From NCBI GenBank assembly GCA_036897485.1, contig JAYMTF010000301.1:1-40619 (forward strand): a stretch of 40,619 bases of DNA, given 5' to 3'. The notes below the pieces were generated by a model, which made no database searches, had not been told where the DNA came from, and worked only from the letters and a program-made list of their open reading frames with translations. The translations under genes were made by a program, and so were the position numbers. Source of the stretch: Pelargonium nanum (taxonomy: Eukaryota; Streptophyta; Magnoliopsida; Geraniales; Geraniaceae). Positions 1 through 11,157 of the stretch are shown piece after piece; position 1 is the first letter of the stretch, and each line of letters begins with the position of its first letter.

Positions 1-42
1 CACTCCTCACTGTTCTCGGTGTGGTGAGTACCATTATCAATC

Positions 43-480
43 TCACACCTTTATAACTGGATTTGAACACGAGTTAATGACCGCTCCCATACCAATGCGA
101 GACCAACAGTCCCTAGCGAAAGAGCATGTTAGGAGCATATGAGAAGCAGTTTCCGTCCCACTACCACACCTCGGACAAACTGGATTCACCGAAAAGTGGC
201 GGCGCACCAACTCTCCAAGGACCGAAAGCGAATCCGAGAGGAGTCTCCAAACAAAGTGAGGCACTTTAGGTTGAACTTGAGCATGCCACACCCGGTTCCA
301 AGCAACCCCGCCATCTTGACTTGGACGCCCTTCATGGAGTTTGAGAAAACCACCTTTAACCGTATATTGGCCATTGCTCCCATGCAACCACATCCAATAG
401 TCATTTTATCTTTAAAACCACTTTTATGGATTAGGTATTTTAAAGATGGATAATGTATTTTTTGATATTTCACTTTCACC
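43..480 (-). mobile_element. LINE (non-LTR retrotransposon) remnant, zf-RVT domain
   Basis: The minus-strand frame at 43-393 encodes about 116 residues typical of the zinc-binding domain at the C-terminus of plant LINE reverse transcriptases (zf-RVT). It shows a W-x(n)-W pattern, the PKVPHFVWRL core, then CPRCGSGTETASHMLLTC with paired cysteines and a histidine, then CW. Upstream (394-480) the reading frame is broken, and the rest of the polymerase is absent, so this is a dead 3' fragment. It lies just upstream of the gene starting at 739, in opposite orientation. I saw no poly-A tail or target-site duplication. Confidence 0.75.
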
Positions 481-738
481 CCCTTTAAAACTCATAATTG
501 AACTTCAACCCCTTCCATAAATTAATATTCAACAAAAAAAACTAACTCTTTTTCGTGCCAAAAAATTTGGATTCTCTGTCTCTATATCTCACTTGTGCCC
601 TAGCTGAAATGCCATTGAAAATCTCAGTTTTGATCCATTAATCCCCAATTTTCACCACCATTTTTGTAAATTCAGTACCAATTAATCGTGTTCATCGAAC
701 AATTTTGCGCAAGAAAATTTTGAAAATTTCGGCGAAAA
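481..738 (+). promoter_or_regulatory. Upstream and 5' UTR region of the 739 gene
   Basis: AT-rich leader between the LINE remnant and the first ATG of the downstream gene. I see no confident TATA box or other defined element; the promoter role is inferred from position only. Confidence 0.35.
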
Positions 739-3700
739 ATGATTCAGTTGTGTCTATCGGAGCCTGAAGAAGATGCTGAGTCTGGGAAGCTGAGAATCGA
801 TCTTCTGAAGAAATTGGAACCGGTTATTTGGTCGGCGATAACCTCCGGCGGCCGATCGGAGGCTCGGTTGTGGCTTTGCAGCGCCATATCAGGTATGAGA
901 TCGATTACTCCACACCAGCAGCGCGAGGTGTTCGTGAAATTACTGAGGTCTAAGTCGCGACAGCGAGCTCTGGCTTCTCAGCTGTTGCAGATGGTGTTCG
1001 AGAAGTGGCCGCACAGAGCAGGGTCTGTGCTAGCCATGAGAAGTCGCGAGCTCGTGAGGTTCTTTGAAGGTTAGTGGTTTTTGAACAATTGTTGAGAATT
1101 TAGGGTTTCGGCGATGGAGTTTATTTGCATGATGTGTTCTATATAACTTGTTTCTTTACCAATGTGTTACATAGGATGAGTTTCGGCAATGGAGTTTAGT
1201 AGTGGTTGGTTTTTCGGGAAAAATATCATAAATTTAGGCCGTTATGAATTGGTTGAGACCTTGCGAATAATTAAAATAGTTTGGTTACAACGGTGCATTC
1301 CGTGCTTAGATATTCACTTGGGCTCGAATGAGTGTTAATTGACGAGGCGTCATCCTTACATTGGCTTGGTTTTTCAGAAACAATATCATGAATTTAGGCC
1401 ATTATAAATTGTTGAAACCTTGTGAATAGCTAAAATAGGTTGGCTACAACGGTGCATTCCGTGGTTAGAAATTCACTTGGGCTCGAATGAGTGTAAATTG
1501 ACGAGGCGTCATCCTTACATTGGCTTGGTTGAGATTCTTTTTAGTAGTGGTTGGTTTTTCAGAAACAATATCATGAATCTAGCCCATTATGAATTGGTTG
1601 AGACCTTGCGAATAACTAAAATAGTTAGGTTACTACGGTGCATTCCGTGCTTAGAAATTCAATTGGGGCCGGATGAGTGTTAATTGACGAGGTCTCATCC
1701 TTACATTGGCTTGGTTGAGATTCTTTAATCGCTTTTTTGAGATTGTGTTATTGTCGTGTATTAATCCACATTGTGGTGTCCAAGTTTTGTTTTTCAAGAT
1801 AATGTTGTTTTTGGGCGTTTTGGGAAACTTGGCTAGCTAACAAGGAACTAAAATCTACTCATTTCATAGCGATTACTGCATTTCATGTGTTCTATATGAT
1901 GAGTTTCATTATCAAGATTACTAGTAGTGGCTGCTTTTCCCGACATCCTCATCATACATTGTAGTGTTTTCTTGATGGAATGTATGTGCATGATGAGTTC
2001 TAGAGGATGATTATCAATCTCTAGATTATTAGCAGTGGTTGGTTTTTCTGACATTGTTGTAATGTTCATCCACAATGTAGTGTTTTTTTGATGGAACTTA
2101 TTTGCATAATGTGTTCTATAGGATGAGTTTTATCCTCCAGATTATCAGTAGTGTTTTTTTTTCTTTCCTGACTTTTGTTGTTGTAATGTTGATCCACATT
2201 GTAATGTTTCGTGATGATATTTATTTGTAATCTGTAGGATGAGTTTCAGTCTCTAGATTTTTATTAGTGATTTTTTTCGGCATTGTTATTGTAAAGTGAG
2301 TCCACATTGTAAGTTTTTTTTGATGGAGTTTTTTTGCATAATGTGTTTGATAGGATGAGTTTCATTATCTAGATTATTGGTAGTTGGTTTTTCCAACATC
2401 GACATTGTAATGTTAATCCACATTTCAGGGGCTTGTTGTTGGGTTTATTTGCATAATGTGTTTCTATTGGATGAGTTTCCGACATTGTATTATAGTAATG
2501 TTAATCCACTCTGTAGTGTCCAAGTTTATGTTTATCGAGATCGTGTTATTAGATGTTTGAGCACACTTGGATGGCTAGTAAAGCACCTAAAGTCTACTCA
2601 TTTTGTTGAAATTAACGCATGTGATGTAGATACATAGGTTCCTAAGTTGTTTTGTAAAACAATGCAGGAAATTCGAAGCGCATATTGCAGTGGTTTTCTA
2701 ACTTTTCTCGTGAGGGCCCTCACAGAAAAGGTGCCAAGGCATTATCTCATTTTGCATTTGTGAATCGGGATATTTGTTGGGAAGAACTTGAGTGGATGGG
2801 AAAACACGGGCAATCACCCGCCATGGTTGCTACAAAGCCCCATTATTTTCTTGATTTGGATGTGCAGCGGACTGTGGAAAATTTCCTTGAAAACGTGCCG
2901 GAATTTTGGTCTTCCAGAGAGTTTGCCGAGTCGCTACAGAGTGGTGAGATTTTGTTCATTGACACTAAATTCTTTGAAGAATATTTTGTTGATTTGATGT
3001 ATAAGGATGACTCCAGGGAAGTATGGGAACTCGTAGATGATTTTCTTTTCGAGGAACCTTTCTCTGCTCTGTGTCATCGCCTTCTTATCGTTCTTGAAGA
3101 GAGGGACTTCTGTGTTTTTCTGGAATTGCTTTGTAAAAAATTTGACCCAAAAACGGAACCCGTAGATTTTGGCCACACATCTTCCTGGCTCGAGGTTGTA
3201 CTATCTAACTGTGGTGGATATGAATCTATAGATCAGTTACTCCTAATAAATGCTTGTATAAATCAAAGACGCCAGCTTTTACGACTCTTACGTGATGAAG
3301 AGTGCCACGAAGAACAAGAAAAAATCAAAGATATAGTGTTGCAGATTTCTGCTTCCTCTAGCAAGGGTAATATTTCGGCTCCAGTTCTTAGAGAGTGCTT
3401 GAAGATGAAGAACATAGAAGCAGTGAAGTTATTGGGGCTCGAGTCTTGGGTTGTTCATTATAGATTATCAGAAGAATGCCAGACTCCAGAATCGTGGGAA
3501 TCATTATTTGTGGATAATGGAATCAAGTACCGTAGATCTGGCGAATATGGTTTGGTACATCAAGATCCATTACTTGAAGAAAGCGAGTCTGACGTGGATG
3601 ATAGAGCAACTATTAGAAATAAGCGCAAGAAGAAAAACAAGAGTAGAAAGAAAAAAAGGAAATTTAATGACGATGAGCTGCTGGATTTTCATAATGATAA

Positions 3701-4335
3701 GCTGGGTTTGCAATCTAGAGCTGAAAGTTGGTTACTTTCTACTGACGGGTTCTCTGCATCATGGACCAAGGTAACTTATATATTTTCCGTTCGCTCTCTA
3801 GAAATTTTAAGCTTCTTTACATTTTCTGTGCAAAGTTATGATTTTCCAATATTGTTATTTGTTAGCCATCATTTTCTGAGATTCTTCTATGCAAATGACT
3901 CGTATACCCAGTTTGATGCTTAAATATCCATGTGGCTTTATTTTATTAGTGCTTGTTTTTAATCATTTAATTGGGTTTTTACTGCCCATATTGTAGCAGT
4001 GTGTATCTAGATATTGCTTATAGTCGAGGTTAGAACAGGCCAATGGACCACTGGCCTGTGGGCTATCACTGATCTGGCTTGATAATACCGGGTTCTTACC
4101 ATAAAAAAGTGGCCCGATAAACATGCATGTTTGGTCTGATTGGCACGCGGCCCATCACTGGCCTGGCCATGTCCGTTTAGGCCCGAGCCTGACCTGTTGG
4201 CTCATTTGCCAGCTCTAGTTCTAACTGTGCATGCGAGGTTTCCTGACCTATGTAATATATTTTTAGGCGGACTTACCAGAACACCTCTCCAAGCATTGCT
4301 TGTCTACGTGGATGAAGTGGGTTTTCACGAAGTAG
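739..4335 (+). CDS. Conserved plant protein of unknown function, 3 exons, about 500 aa
   Basis: Exons 739-1069, 2668-3770 and 4267-4335 join in phase (gaag|gttagt, gcag|gaaatt; caag|gtaact, ttag|gcggac) to give 1503 nt, 500 residues. The start is the first ATG of a frame opening with MIQLCLSEPEED. The protein looks mostly helical and leucine-rich, rich in W and F, with an acidic stretch followed by a strongly basic segment at about residues 427-442 (KRKKKNKSRKKKRK) that resembles a nuclear localisation signal. The last exon encodes ADLPEHLSKHCLSTWMKWVF before TAG. I have the impression that close homologues occur widely in plants as uncharacterised proteins, but I recognise no catalytic motif or named domain and assign no function. 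Intron 1 (1.6 kb) is unusual and is listed separately. A mitochondrial or plastid signal is not apparent. Confidence 0.8.
1112..2460 (+). repeat. Degenerate tandem repeats filling intron 1
   Basis: Two repeat families share intron 1 of the 739 gene. The first (about 1200-1735) has three copies; the shared motif ggtgcattccgtg falls at about 1292, 1451 and 1637, so spacings are about 159 and 186 bp. Each copy also carries a cttgggctcgaatgagtgt-like and a catccttacattggcttgg segment. The second (about 1112, then 1970-2460) is a degenerate unit of roughly 110-120 bp around ttatttgcataatgtgttct followed by a ggatgag motif, seen about six times. No open reading frame of substance is present. Confidence 0.75.
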
Positions 4336-4563
4336 AATGATCTGGTTTAATTGCTCAACCTGGATCCTCCCGACACGTTCTTGGATGGTATGTCTCGTAT
4401 CTCTGAAATAGTTGAAATCTCCGTTTTGAATCTGATATGGCCTGTCCTGTTTCGTTCCTCATTTTATATCCATATGTTCATTAACTTGTTTAATGTTCTA
4501 GTTTTATACGATCCGATGGAAAAGGTGTTTGTGTGATGGGCTTCATACCATGGTGACGATTAA

Positions 4564-5051
4564 CATCTGTTCGAGAATTATGTTATTTGGGAGCATAGCT
4601 ACAAATCTTCTGATGGGACGGGACGTGTGAAATGGTATCAGGTTATTGGATTTCACGTTCCTTCAGGTAGCGTTTGGATTTAATTGGGAATTCTCATTCC
4701 ATAGCTGTTTTAATGACCAAAAATCATAACCCAAACATAAAAAATGAGAATCTCATTCCGATTCTCAATTTTTTTATAACAAAAATTCTAATCCAAACGT
4801 CAGTTCGTATAGTTCAAAGTTTTGACAGATTGATTTGCCAAGAGAGTTGTCAAGAATAAAACATGTGATTTCATACTACAGGTGATACAACAAGTCTGGT
4901 CAACCTCGATGCCACCAAAAGCTTCAGGGCAGTTAGAAACCGGGTTCTCGATGATAGACTAAACGAGCTTTCTATGGAACTTCATACAGGACATCGGGAT
5001 TGGAGATTTTCCCAGTTCTTGCATTCACTCTTTTTTCTGGTACAGTTCTAG
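4564..5051 (+). pseudogene. Unidentified coding-like block, two exon-like pieces
   Basis: Piece 1 (4564-4666) reads HLFENYVIWEHSYKSSDG and continues to FHVPS; piece 2 (4882-5051) reads on as GDTTSLVNLDATKSF and ends near WRFSQFLHS. They join in phase across an intron with GT at 4667-4668 and AG at 4880-4881. The composition looks like real protein, with balanced residues and no low complexity. Upstream, the same frame is broken by TGA at about 4534 and TAA at 4561, and I found no start codon. It could be a decayed gene, a captured gene fragment, or downstream exons of a longer form of the 739 gene. I do not recognise the family. Confidence 0.35.
4666..4800. mobile_element. Tourist-like MITE, copy 1
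   Basis: Begins with the family terminal sequence ggtagcgtttggatt and ends aatccaaacg, with the right terminus eroded. The interior carries the family's gagaatctcatt palindromic motif. Short tca sequences flank both sides and may be the 3-bp target duplication. The first bases of the element provide the GT of the apparent splice donor at 4667. Confidence 0.7.
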
Positions 5052-5759
5052 AAACAATAAAAACCCGATTTCCTGTTTTAAAACATCATCTTAGATCGCA
5101 TACGAACAAGAAAACCTTAGTATTGATGATGATGATGCCTAGTTTGATAATGGCATTCCATATGTGCAAATATTACATATATGCAGACTATATGTTGTTT
5201 TGAGGGAAATTATTGCATTTGGTTTGTATAATGTGTTGGCACAAAGAGTGTGGATTGAAGTAAGACCGAGCTTTTTTAAGGAAAATATTAATTTCATTAA
5301 TAATTGATAGCTATTACATGCTTTAGTAGGAATAAATCTAACATGAGCAATTTGATTTGTAGATTTCAAATAATCAGAAGAAATGGATGGAGTCTTAATT
5401 GCAACAATGGAACAATAAGACCAACTGTTCCAAAATGTCTCTTAGAAATCTGAATCCGATTTGCATCTTTCACGAGTTTTAGTTATATAAAAATTGAGTC
5501 GATCAATTTTTGTGTTGAATCGAACACATTTGCACGGACCTGTACATTGTATACGAACCGAAATGAGCCATACTTTTGAAACCAAATTAGAGTCAAAACC
5601 CGATCGAATTTTCGGCTTCTGTTACATGCCTGACATCCTTCTTCAAGTCTAAACGACACCGTTTCATCCACCTATAAATTTTGGCGGCTCCCAGTAATCC
5701 AACGGTTCAACGCTATCTGCAAAGTCAACACTTCATCACATCTCGCGACGAAAATTGAC

Positions 5760-7630
5760 TCCACAGACAAAATTGTATATAATCACGGATGTAGAGAACC
5801 AAAACCCTCTCTCTCTCCCTCTCCTCCGAAACTTAAAAAAAAAAAAAAAACCCAGCCCAGACCGGGACCCAGCCCCAAAAAAAAAAAAAAAACTGAAACT
5901 AAAAAAAGAAAAAGAAGCTAAAAATTTCCCAATTCGTTCGAAAACCCAAACCCTAGACTACTCCTTCGCTGCTTCACACCTTCTCTGATCCGTCAAATCC
6001 ACTCCAATTCCTCTCCCAATCCTTCGTTTCTCAATCTAATTTCTCAGCCAATCTCTTCGCAACTCCGGAATTCGCAGGTCAATTTTTGTCACTCGATATG
6101 GAGAAGAAATGAGATTCAATTTCAGTTCCAGTTGCAGTGTCGCCATTTGTTCTTATGTTGATATTTTTGTTTGTGTAGAGGTGTGTGTTTTTGTGCGCTG
6201 GTTTAGTTCGAGAAGTGACTTGTGTACGGAAGAGGATCGAGCTGGAATCTTCTGTTTTTTGTATTCCATTGTGATTTGAAGAACAGGAATTTTTTCAATC
6301 CATGTCTATGGTACGTTCTAACTCCAACCAGACTCGAAAGATTTGTTTTTTTTTCGTTTTCTGCTAAGTTTCTAATGTAGTTCCGATATCAATTTACAAA
6401 ATTTGATTGTTGCTTTGCTGTTTCATTGTATACACACAGTTTTCAACTTTGGTTAGTTGCTCTAATGATGTTTCATGGGCACTGACTGTGTGATGTCTAG
6501 AAAGTTTATACTGGAGTGTTACTCAGTTTAAAATGTTGTTTCTGCTATCCATTTTGTTCAGAAGTATTTACACAGTCAAAGTCATTGCTTGGTCTGGTTC
6601 TACCTGTTTTGCACTAGTTTGTGTTTGGGCAAGAAATTTAGAGACCAGCATTTAGAAAAATGTAAGTTTGAGATCTCACATGATAAAAAAATTGTTTGAA
6701 ATTGCAAGGGTGGGGTGGAGAAGGGTAGTTGATGATTTGGGGTGTCACGGTGCCTTTTAGTTCTACATAACAAGCAATTATTGGTTATCGTGTGCTTGTC
6801 TTATATTCGTTAAGATGTGAGGTAATATAAAATTAAAGCTTTAGTGGTCAAGTTGTACTTCCCCTTGCATATAAGTGTGAGAGGGCTAGCTTAGTTTGTA
6901 GCATTCTTAATTGTTATATAATACAACTATGATGATTTAGAGTGGCTGAGTTATATGAAATGTTCCTGGATGCTTTTGCTTTAGAAAATCCTTGCCATTC
7001 ATGTCAACAACTTGAATAATAAGGGAAAAGTAAAATGCTCTATCTTATTTTTTTTCTTCCCAAAATGTGAAAATAGAAGAGATTCTTAAAGTATTTGTAT
7101 GATATCTTTTTGTTGGAACTAGTACTGAAATGTTGGAAATCCTTTACGTTAGTTCTGTGTGTTGAACTGATCTCGGGACACATCAATTTGGAAAGAAGTT
7201 TTACCTTGTTCCGAGTGATGATGAGAAAGACCTAGGTTCATGAATTATGATCTCGGTTTGATTCGAGAATTGATGTGAACTTTAAGGGTGTATATGTAGT
7301 TCAGCAATTTTGCTACTGTCTAGATATGCTAGATGGGTCTGAAGTAGATTAATTACTCTCTAGTTGAGAATAATTAGTTGTTATGATTGGTTGGATTTAG
7401 ATCAATACTTGAGTAGTAAGTCGTGTAGGATAAGTAATTTCCTTAGCCTGTATAAGGATGTAATCTTTTACCTCAATGAGTTAGCTTAGTATGTTCTATA
7501 TCACACACTATATGCTCTTTAACTCCGACTTCATTATGCCACCCCCCACTTTTTCATATCAAACAATTGAAGTTTATTGATTCTTGATTGTTATAAAACC
7601 TCTTGCTTTTCTCCTTCTATCAAATTGCAG
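5760..7630 (+). promoter_or_regulatory. 5' UTR and leader intron of MED19
   Basis: The CT-rich tract at about 5805-5830 and the run of leader-like sequence to about 6310 look like a 5' UTR exon. The tattgcag-type acceptor ending at 7630 (caaattgcag) then opens the coding exon after a long leader intron, with a possible donor at 6311 (ctatg|gtacgt). Long 5' UTR introns are common in plant genes of this type. The exact transcription start cannot be fixed from sequence. The A-rich runs at 5836-5850 and 5877-5891 are simple sequence. Confidence 0.5.
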
Positions 7631-7636
7631 TTGATT

Positions 7637-7645
7637 ATGGTATGA
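7637..7645 (+). other. Two-codon upstream ORF (Met-Val-stop) before MED19
   Basis: In the leader just after the 7630 acceptor, ATG GTA TGA is complete and ends 12 nt before the main ATG at 7658. Very short upstream ORFs can lower translation of the main frame; the effect here is inference. Confidence 0.5.
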
Positions 7646-7657
7646 CGTTGTTGACCA

Positions 7658-9461
7658 ATGGATCCTGAAGACAAGAAGTTTGGTAGAGGTATTATGTTCA
7701 GGCTTTTCTCCTTCTTACATGTGTATAGGAAACTCTACATGTTTATCTTCTTAAGTTGATTCGGGCATCTCTTACTGTTTCTGTGTGCTATGTATATCAA
7801 GATAACTCATAAAATAATGTTATCATATCCCCTACATGTAAAGGAGATTTTGCCTTAGAAAAAGTTTGCTATGGGTTTATTATATAGTTAAGTATCTTGT
7901 TTGTTACTCTCGCTTATCTTGTTTATAAATATAAAGTTAAGTATATTTTAAGCGTAGGCTTACAGTTTTGGACTTTGGGTTGTAATCTTTCTCTTCGGTT
8001 TTGTTTATTTGTTTTTATTTTCCCGGTGTAGTGCTGCTATACCCTATTTGCAAACTGCTGACTATGATATTTAGTATGTTCATTATGGTAGTAGGTGTCT
8101 TTTTCTTAGTTTATTGTGTTTGCCTTGTATTTTATGTACATATTTTGTAAGTGTGATCATTTTTGTTCTTTCTCCAGAATATATGTAAATATATTTGTAC
8201 TGATGGGCTACTGCCCTATCTTAACCTTCAGGACCTAGGGAACTAACAGGCGCTGTAGATCTTATAAACCATTACAAGTTGGTGCCCCATCACGAGTTTT
8301 TCTGCAAGAGATCACTTCCGTTATCAATTTCAGACACACACTATCTCCATAATGTGGTGGGAGACACGGAAATCAGAAAAGGTGAAGGGATGCAATTGGA
8401 TCAGCTCATTCAGAATACTTCCCATTCAAGAGATACCACTGCACGCATACAGCCTTTTGACTTAGATACTCTCGGGGAGGCCTTCCAGTTTAGGGACATG
8501 GCTCCTATTGATTTGCCTTCTGTAAGGATTTTACTGTTTTGAATTTTAGTTGCAATTGAAAATATTGTGATGTAATATGTTGATCTTACTTTCCATGTTC
8601 ATACTTTGTTTACTATAGTTGATCTGCTCATTTGTTTATCTTTTCTCTCAGGCAGAAAAAGGGACTCCTACCATTGCAGGCAAGTCAAAAAGTGAAGCCA
8701 AGGACAAGGAGAGGAAGCATAAGAAGCACAAAGACAGAGATAAGGATAAGGATAGGGAGCATAAGAAACACAAGCATCGTCATAAAGATAGAAGTAAAGA
8801 CAAGGACAGAGACAAGGAGAAGAAAAAAGATAAAAGCGGGCATCACGAGTCAGGGGCTGATCAAACAAAGAAGCACCACGATAAGGTTGGATTATTGAGC
8901 TCTTAGTAAGCTTTGTGAAAAAGAGAAAATTGTAAAAATCCTGACTTAGCTATTACTAGGATTTTTTTTCACTTTTTGTTTTGGTGGTGCATGAGTGACA
9001 ATCTTTTTTTTAACTGAAGACTGCATATGTCTTTGGATCTGGGAATATAAACAATGTGGAACACATTATGGACTCAGATTTTTTGTCAACCTCCTCAATC
9101 CAGTTTCAGCATAACCTTTTTTATTATTGTTTTCAAATAATGTATATCTTTGTTGAGCTCAATGAAATTTTATCAAATATTTCAATGGATTGCCTCTTAT
9201 GAATCTTGTTGTATCTTTTCATGATATCAGAAAAGGAAGCATGATGGAGACGAAGATATGAGTGACATACACAGACACAAGAAAAGTAAGGTAATATAGT
9301 CAAGAAAGCTTTGAATTTAAAGTTGTATCACTATGTTGTTTCTTATGTCCTATCTTCTCCTACTTATTTACCCTTAATGAAGTTCTCCTCTATTAACAAA
9401 ATTGTTCCAGCATAAGAGCTCGAAAATAGATGAAATGGGTGCGATAAAGGTAGCGGGCTGA
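7658..9461 (+). CDS. MED19A: Mediator of RNA polymerase II subunit 19 (MED19a-like), 221 aa
   Basis: Exons 7658-7688, 8232-8521, 8652-8885, 9231-9290 and 9411-9461 splice with GT-AG junctions to 666 nt, 221 residues, close to the usual plant MED19 length. The N-terminal half has the family core: GPRELTGAVDLINHYKL, HHEFFCKRSLPLSISDTHYL, and VVGDTEIRKGEGMQLDQLI. Residues about 120-185 form the lysine/histidine/aspartate-rich tail (KHKKHKDRDKDKD repeats), and the protein ends in GAIKVAG. MED19 is a nuclear Mediator subunit that helps link transcription factors to RNA polymerase II. The start is fixed by MDPEDKKFG and by the acceptor and short uORF just upstream. I see no disruption. Whether it is the MED19a or MED19b paralogue is not settled from sequence alone. 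Confidence 0.95.
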
Positions 9462-10854
9462 AAGGCTGGTGTATATAATTTTTTGTTATCTTCAGTTGCT
9501 TGTCGTTAAAAGATTGGAGAGGTCTTGCACTTGCATCTTCAAATTGCCCGAGGTACCCGTCTATACATTTCCAATATAAATTGATAAGTATTTTGCGTGT
9601 CACGTGCCTTCATAGTTCATGCATTGATTGACAAGTTGGACGTGTGATGAACCAATCTAGGAGAACCCAAGTTTGAGTTATTTACAAACCTCTACGACTA
9701 TATTATTCTATTTAAACCTCTCTGTTTTTCATTTCTAAACACGAACCTCAAAGACATGGATACCAGCCTGCTTTTGGTGGCATTGCCCTGTTAAATATAT
9801 TTTATCACATCATCAAACTATAGATATATTTGTAGTACCTGCATGGACATGAAAATATGTATATGATAAATATTTCATGGTGATATTAAGCTTCAGCATC
9901 ATTATTAATTTGAGCTTTTTGCATTAGATATAACATCCTAAAGTAATTGTCAAACATGTGATGATTGAGGCCTTTATGATCAATAGTTTTAGTTACGTAA
10001 CCTGCTCGATTCTTGGTCAAAGTGCTAAGTGGAATGAGCAATATTTTGTTTGAAAAATAGACGAACATAAAGGCTGATAATTGCAGTGTGTTGCCCAAGT
10101 TCAATGAAAAGAATGTACATAGATAGATCTTCAGAAGCTTTTGTTTCTAATATTTGTCATAATTCTTTATTGATTATGCTTTTCATTGCAGATTGGCCTC
10201 CAAATTGATCAAACATATCGAAAGGTGAACCACCCATCAAAGAATATTTGGAGGCAAGGTAAAAAAATGCTGAAATGGACTTTTTTGTATCATAACACGG
10301 GTATGATATAATTGGATGTATTCTTTTTTCTCAGTTTTTTGGAGCATTGGACAGGAGTGACAATTATTGTAATCTTTTCCCTTTTAGAAGTTTATAGTTT
10401 AGTTCTATATTGAGTCCGAACTAGAGTTTCGCGGTATTGAGTTCTAGGAAAAGTTGGTTTTTGGGGATGGGGAAGTGTATATTGGTTACTTTTCCCCATA
10501 TTTTGTCCTTGATGACGACTAACATGTCCTAATTGTCCATAGGGGTTGTAAGCATAAGGTAATATGTAATATCCACACGAAACTATCCAAAATAGTTGTG
10601 GTGAAATATTTTTTGTAAGCAGAGAGAAGCAGGAAATGTAGGGATTGTTGCTGGTGGTGTTAAATCTTCTTTGAGTGTTCAAGAATTTTCGCGTTGTCTA
10701 TAGTTTTCCATTATTGCACTTAATTTACCTTTCCTTTCCACATTCTTTGCTAATGGTAAATTTGTCAATGTCTTGTGAAACTAGCTAGAGTTTCTGGGAC
10801 TTCCTAGCGTAGACTTTTTCTCAAAAATCCCTTTCTGTGGAGTCTGAAAAGACT

Positions 10855-10877
10855 CACACACACACACACACACACAC
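10855..10877. repeat. (CA)n microsatellite
   Basis: Uninterrupted CA dinucleotides, about 11 units, at the end of the first copy of the 275-bp repeat. Confidence 0.95.
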
Positions 10878-11118
10878 TGTTTCATTGATGTAAACCCGGA
10901 CAAATGTCGAAAGTTTTTGTGTTGCTGTTGGTGTTAAAGCTTATTCGAGTGTGCGAGAATCGTCATGTTGTCTACTGTTTTTCATTATTGGACTACCTTT
11001 CCATTTGACATCCTTTGCTTTATAGTAAATTTATCGATGTCTTGTGGAATTAATTAGGGTTTCTGGGATCTCCTAGCGATTTCTTTTGCCATAAAATGCT
11101 TTTGGAGTCTGAAAAGTC

Positions 11119-11157
11119 GTATATATATGTGTGTGTTGTGTGTGTGTGTGTGTGTAT
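11119..11157. repeat. (AT)n(TG)n microsatellite
   Basis: AT run followed by a TG run broken once, at the end of the second copy of the 275-bp repeat. Confidence 0.95.

Larger units (their letters stand above)
4336..5750. other. Intergenic stretch with orphan coding-like block
   Basis: This region follows the stop at 4335. Before it, within intron 2 at 4020-4225, lies sequence ending in a tttgccagctcta motif like the ends of hAT-type short elements. At 4564-5051 there is an exon-like block (separate entry) split by a MITE. From about 5060 to 5700 I see only AT-rich sequence with no supported gene. Confidence 0.4.

Noticed and set aside
1112..2460. CRISPR-like array
   Set aside because: Repeats are long, degenerate and directly adjacent with no regular spacers, in a plant intron.
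8632..8898. Out-of-frame arginine/isoleucine-rich ORF in MED19 exon 3
   Set aside because: Frame shadow of the lysine-rich MED19 tail.
10392..10682. 96-aa minus-strand ORF downstream of MED19
   Set aside because: Covers part of a degenerate repeat and AT-rich sequence; composition not protein-like and no motif.
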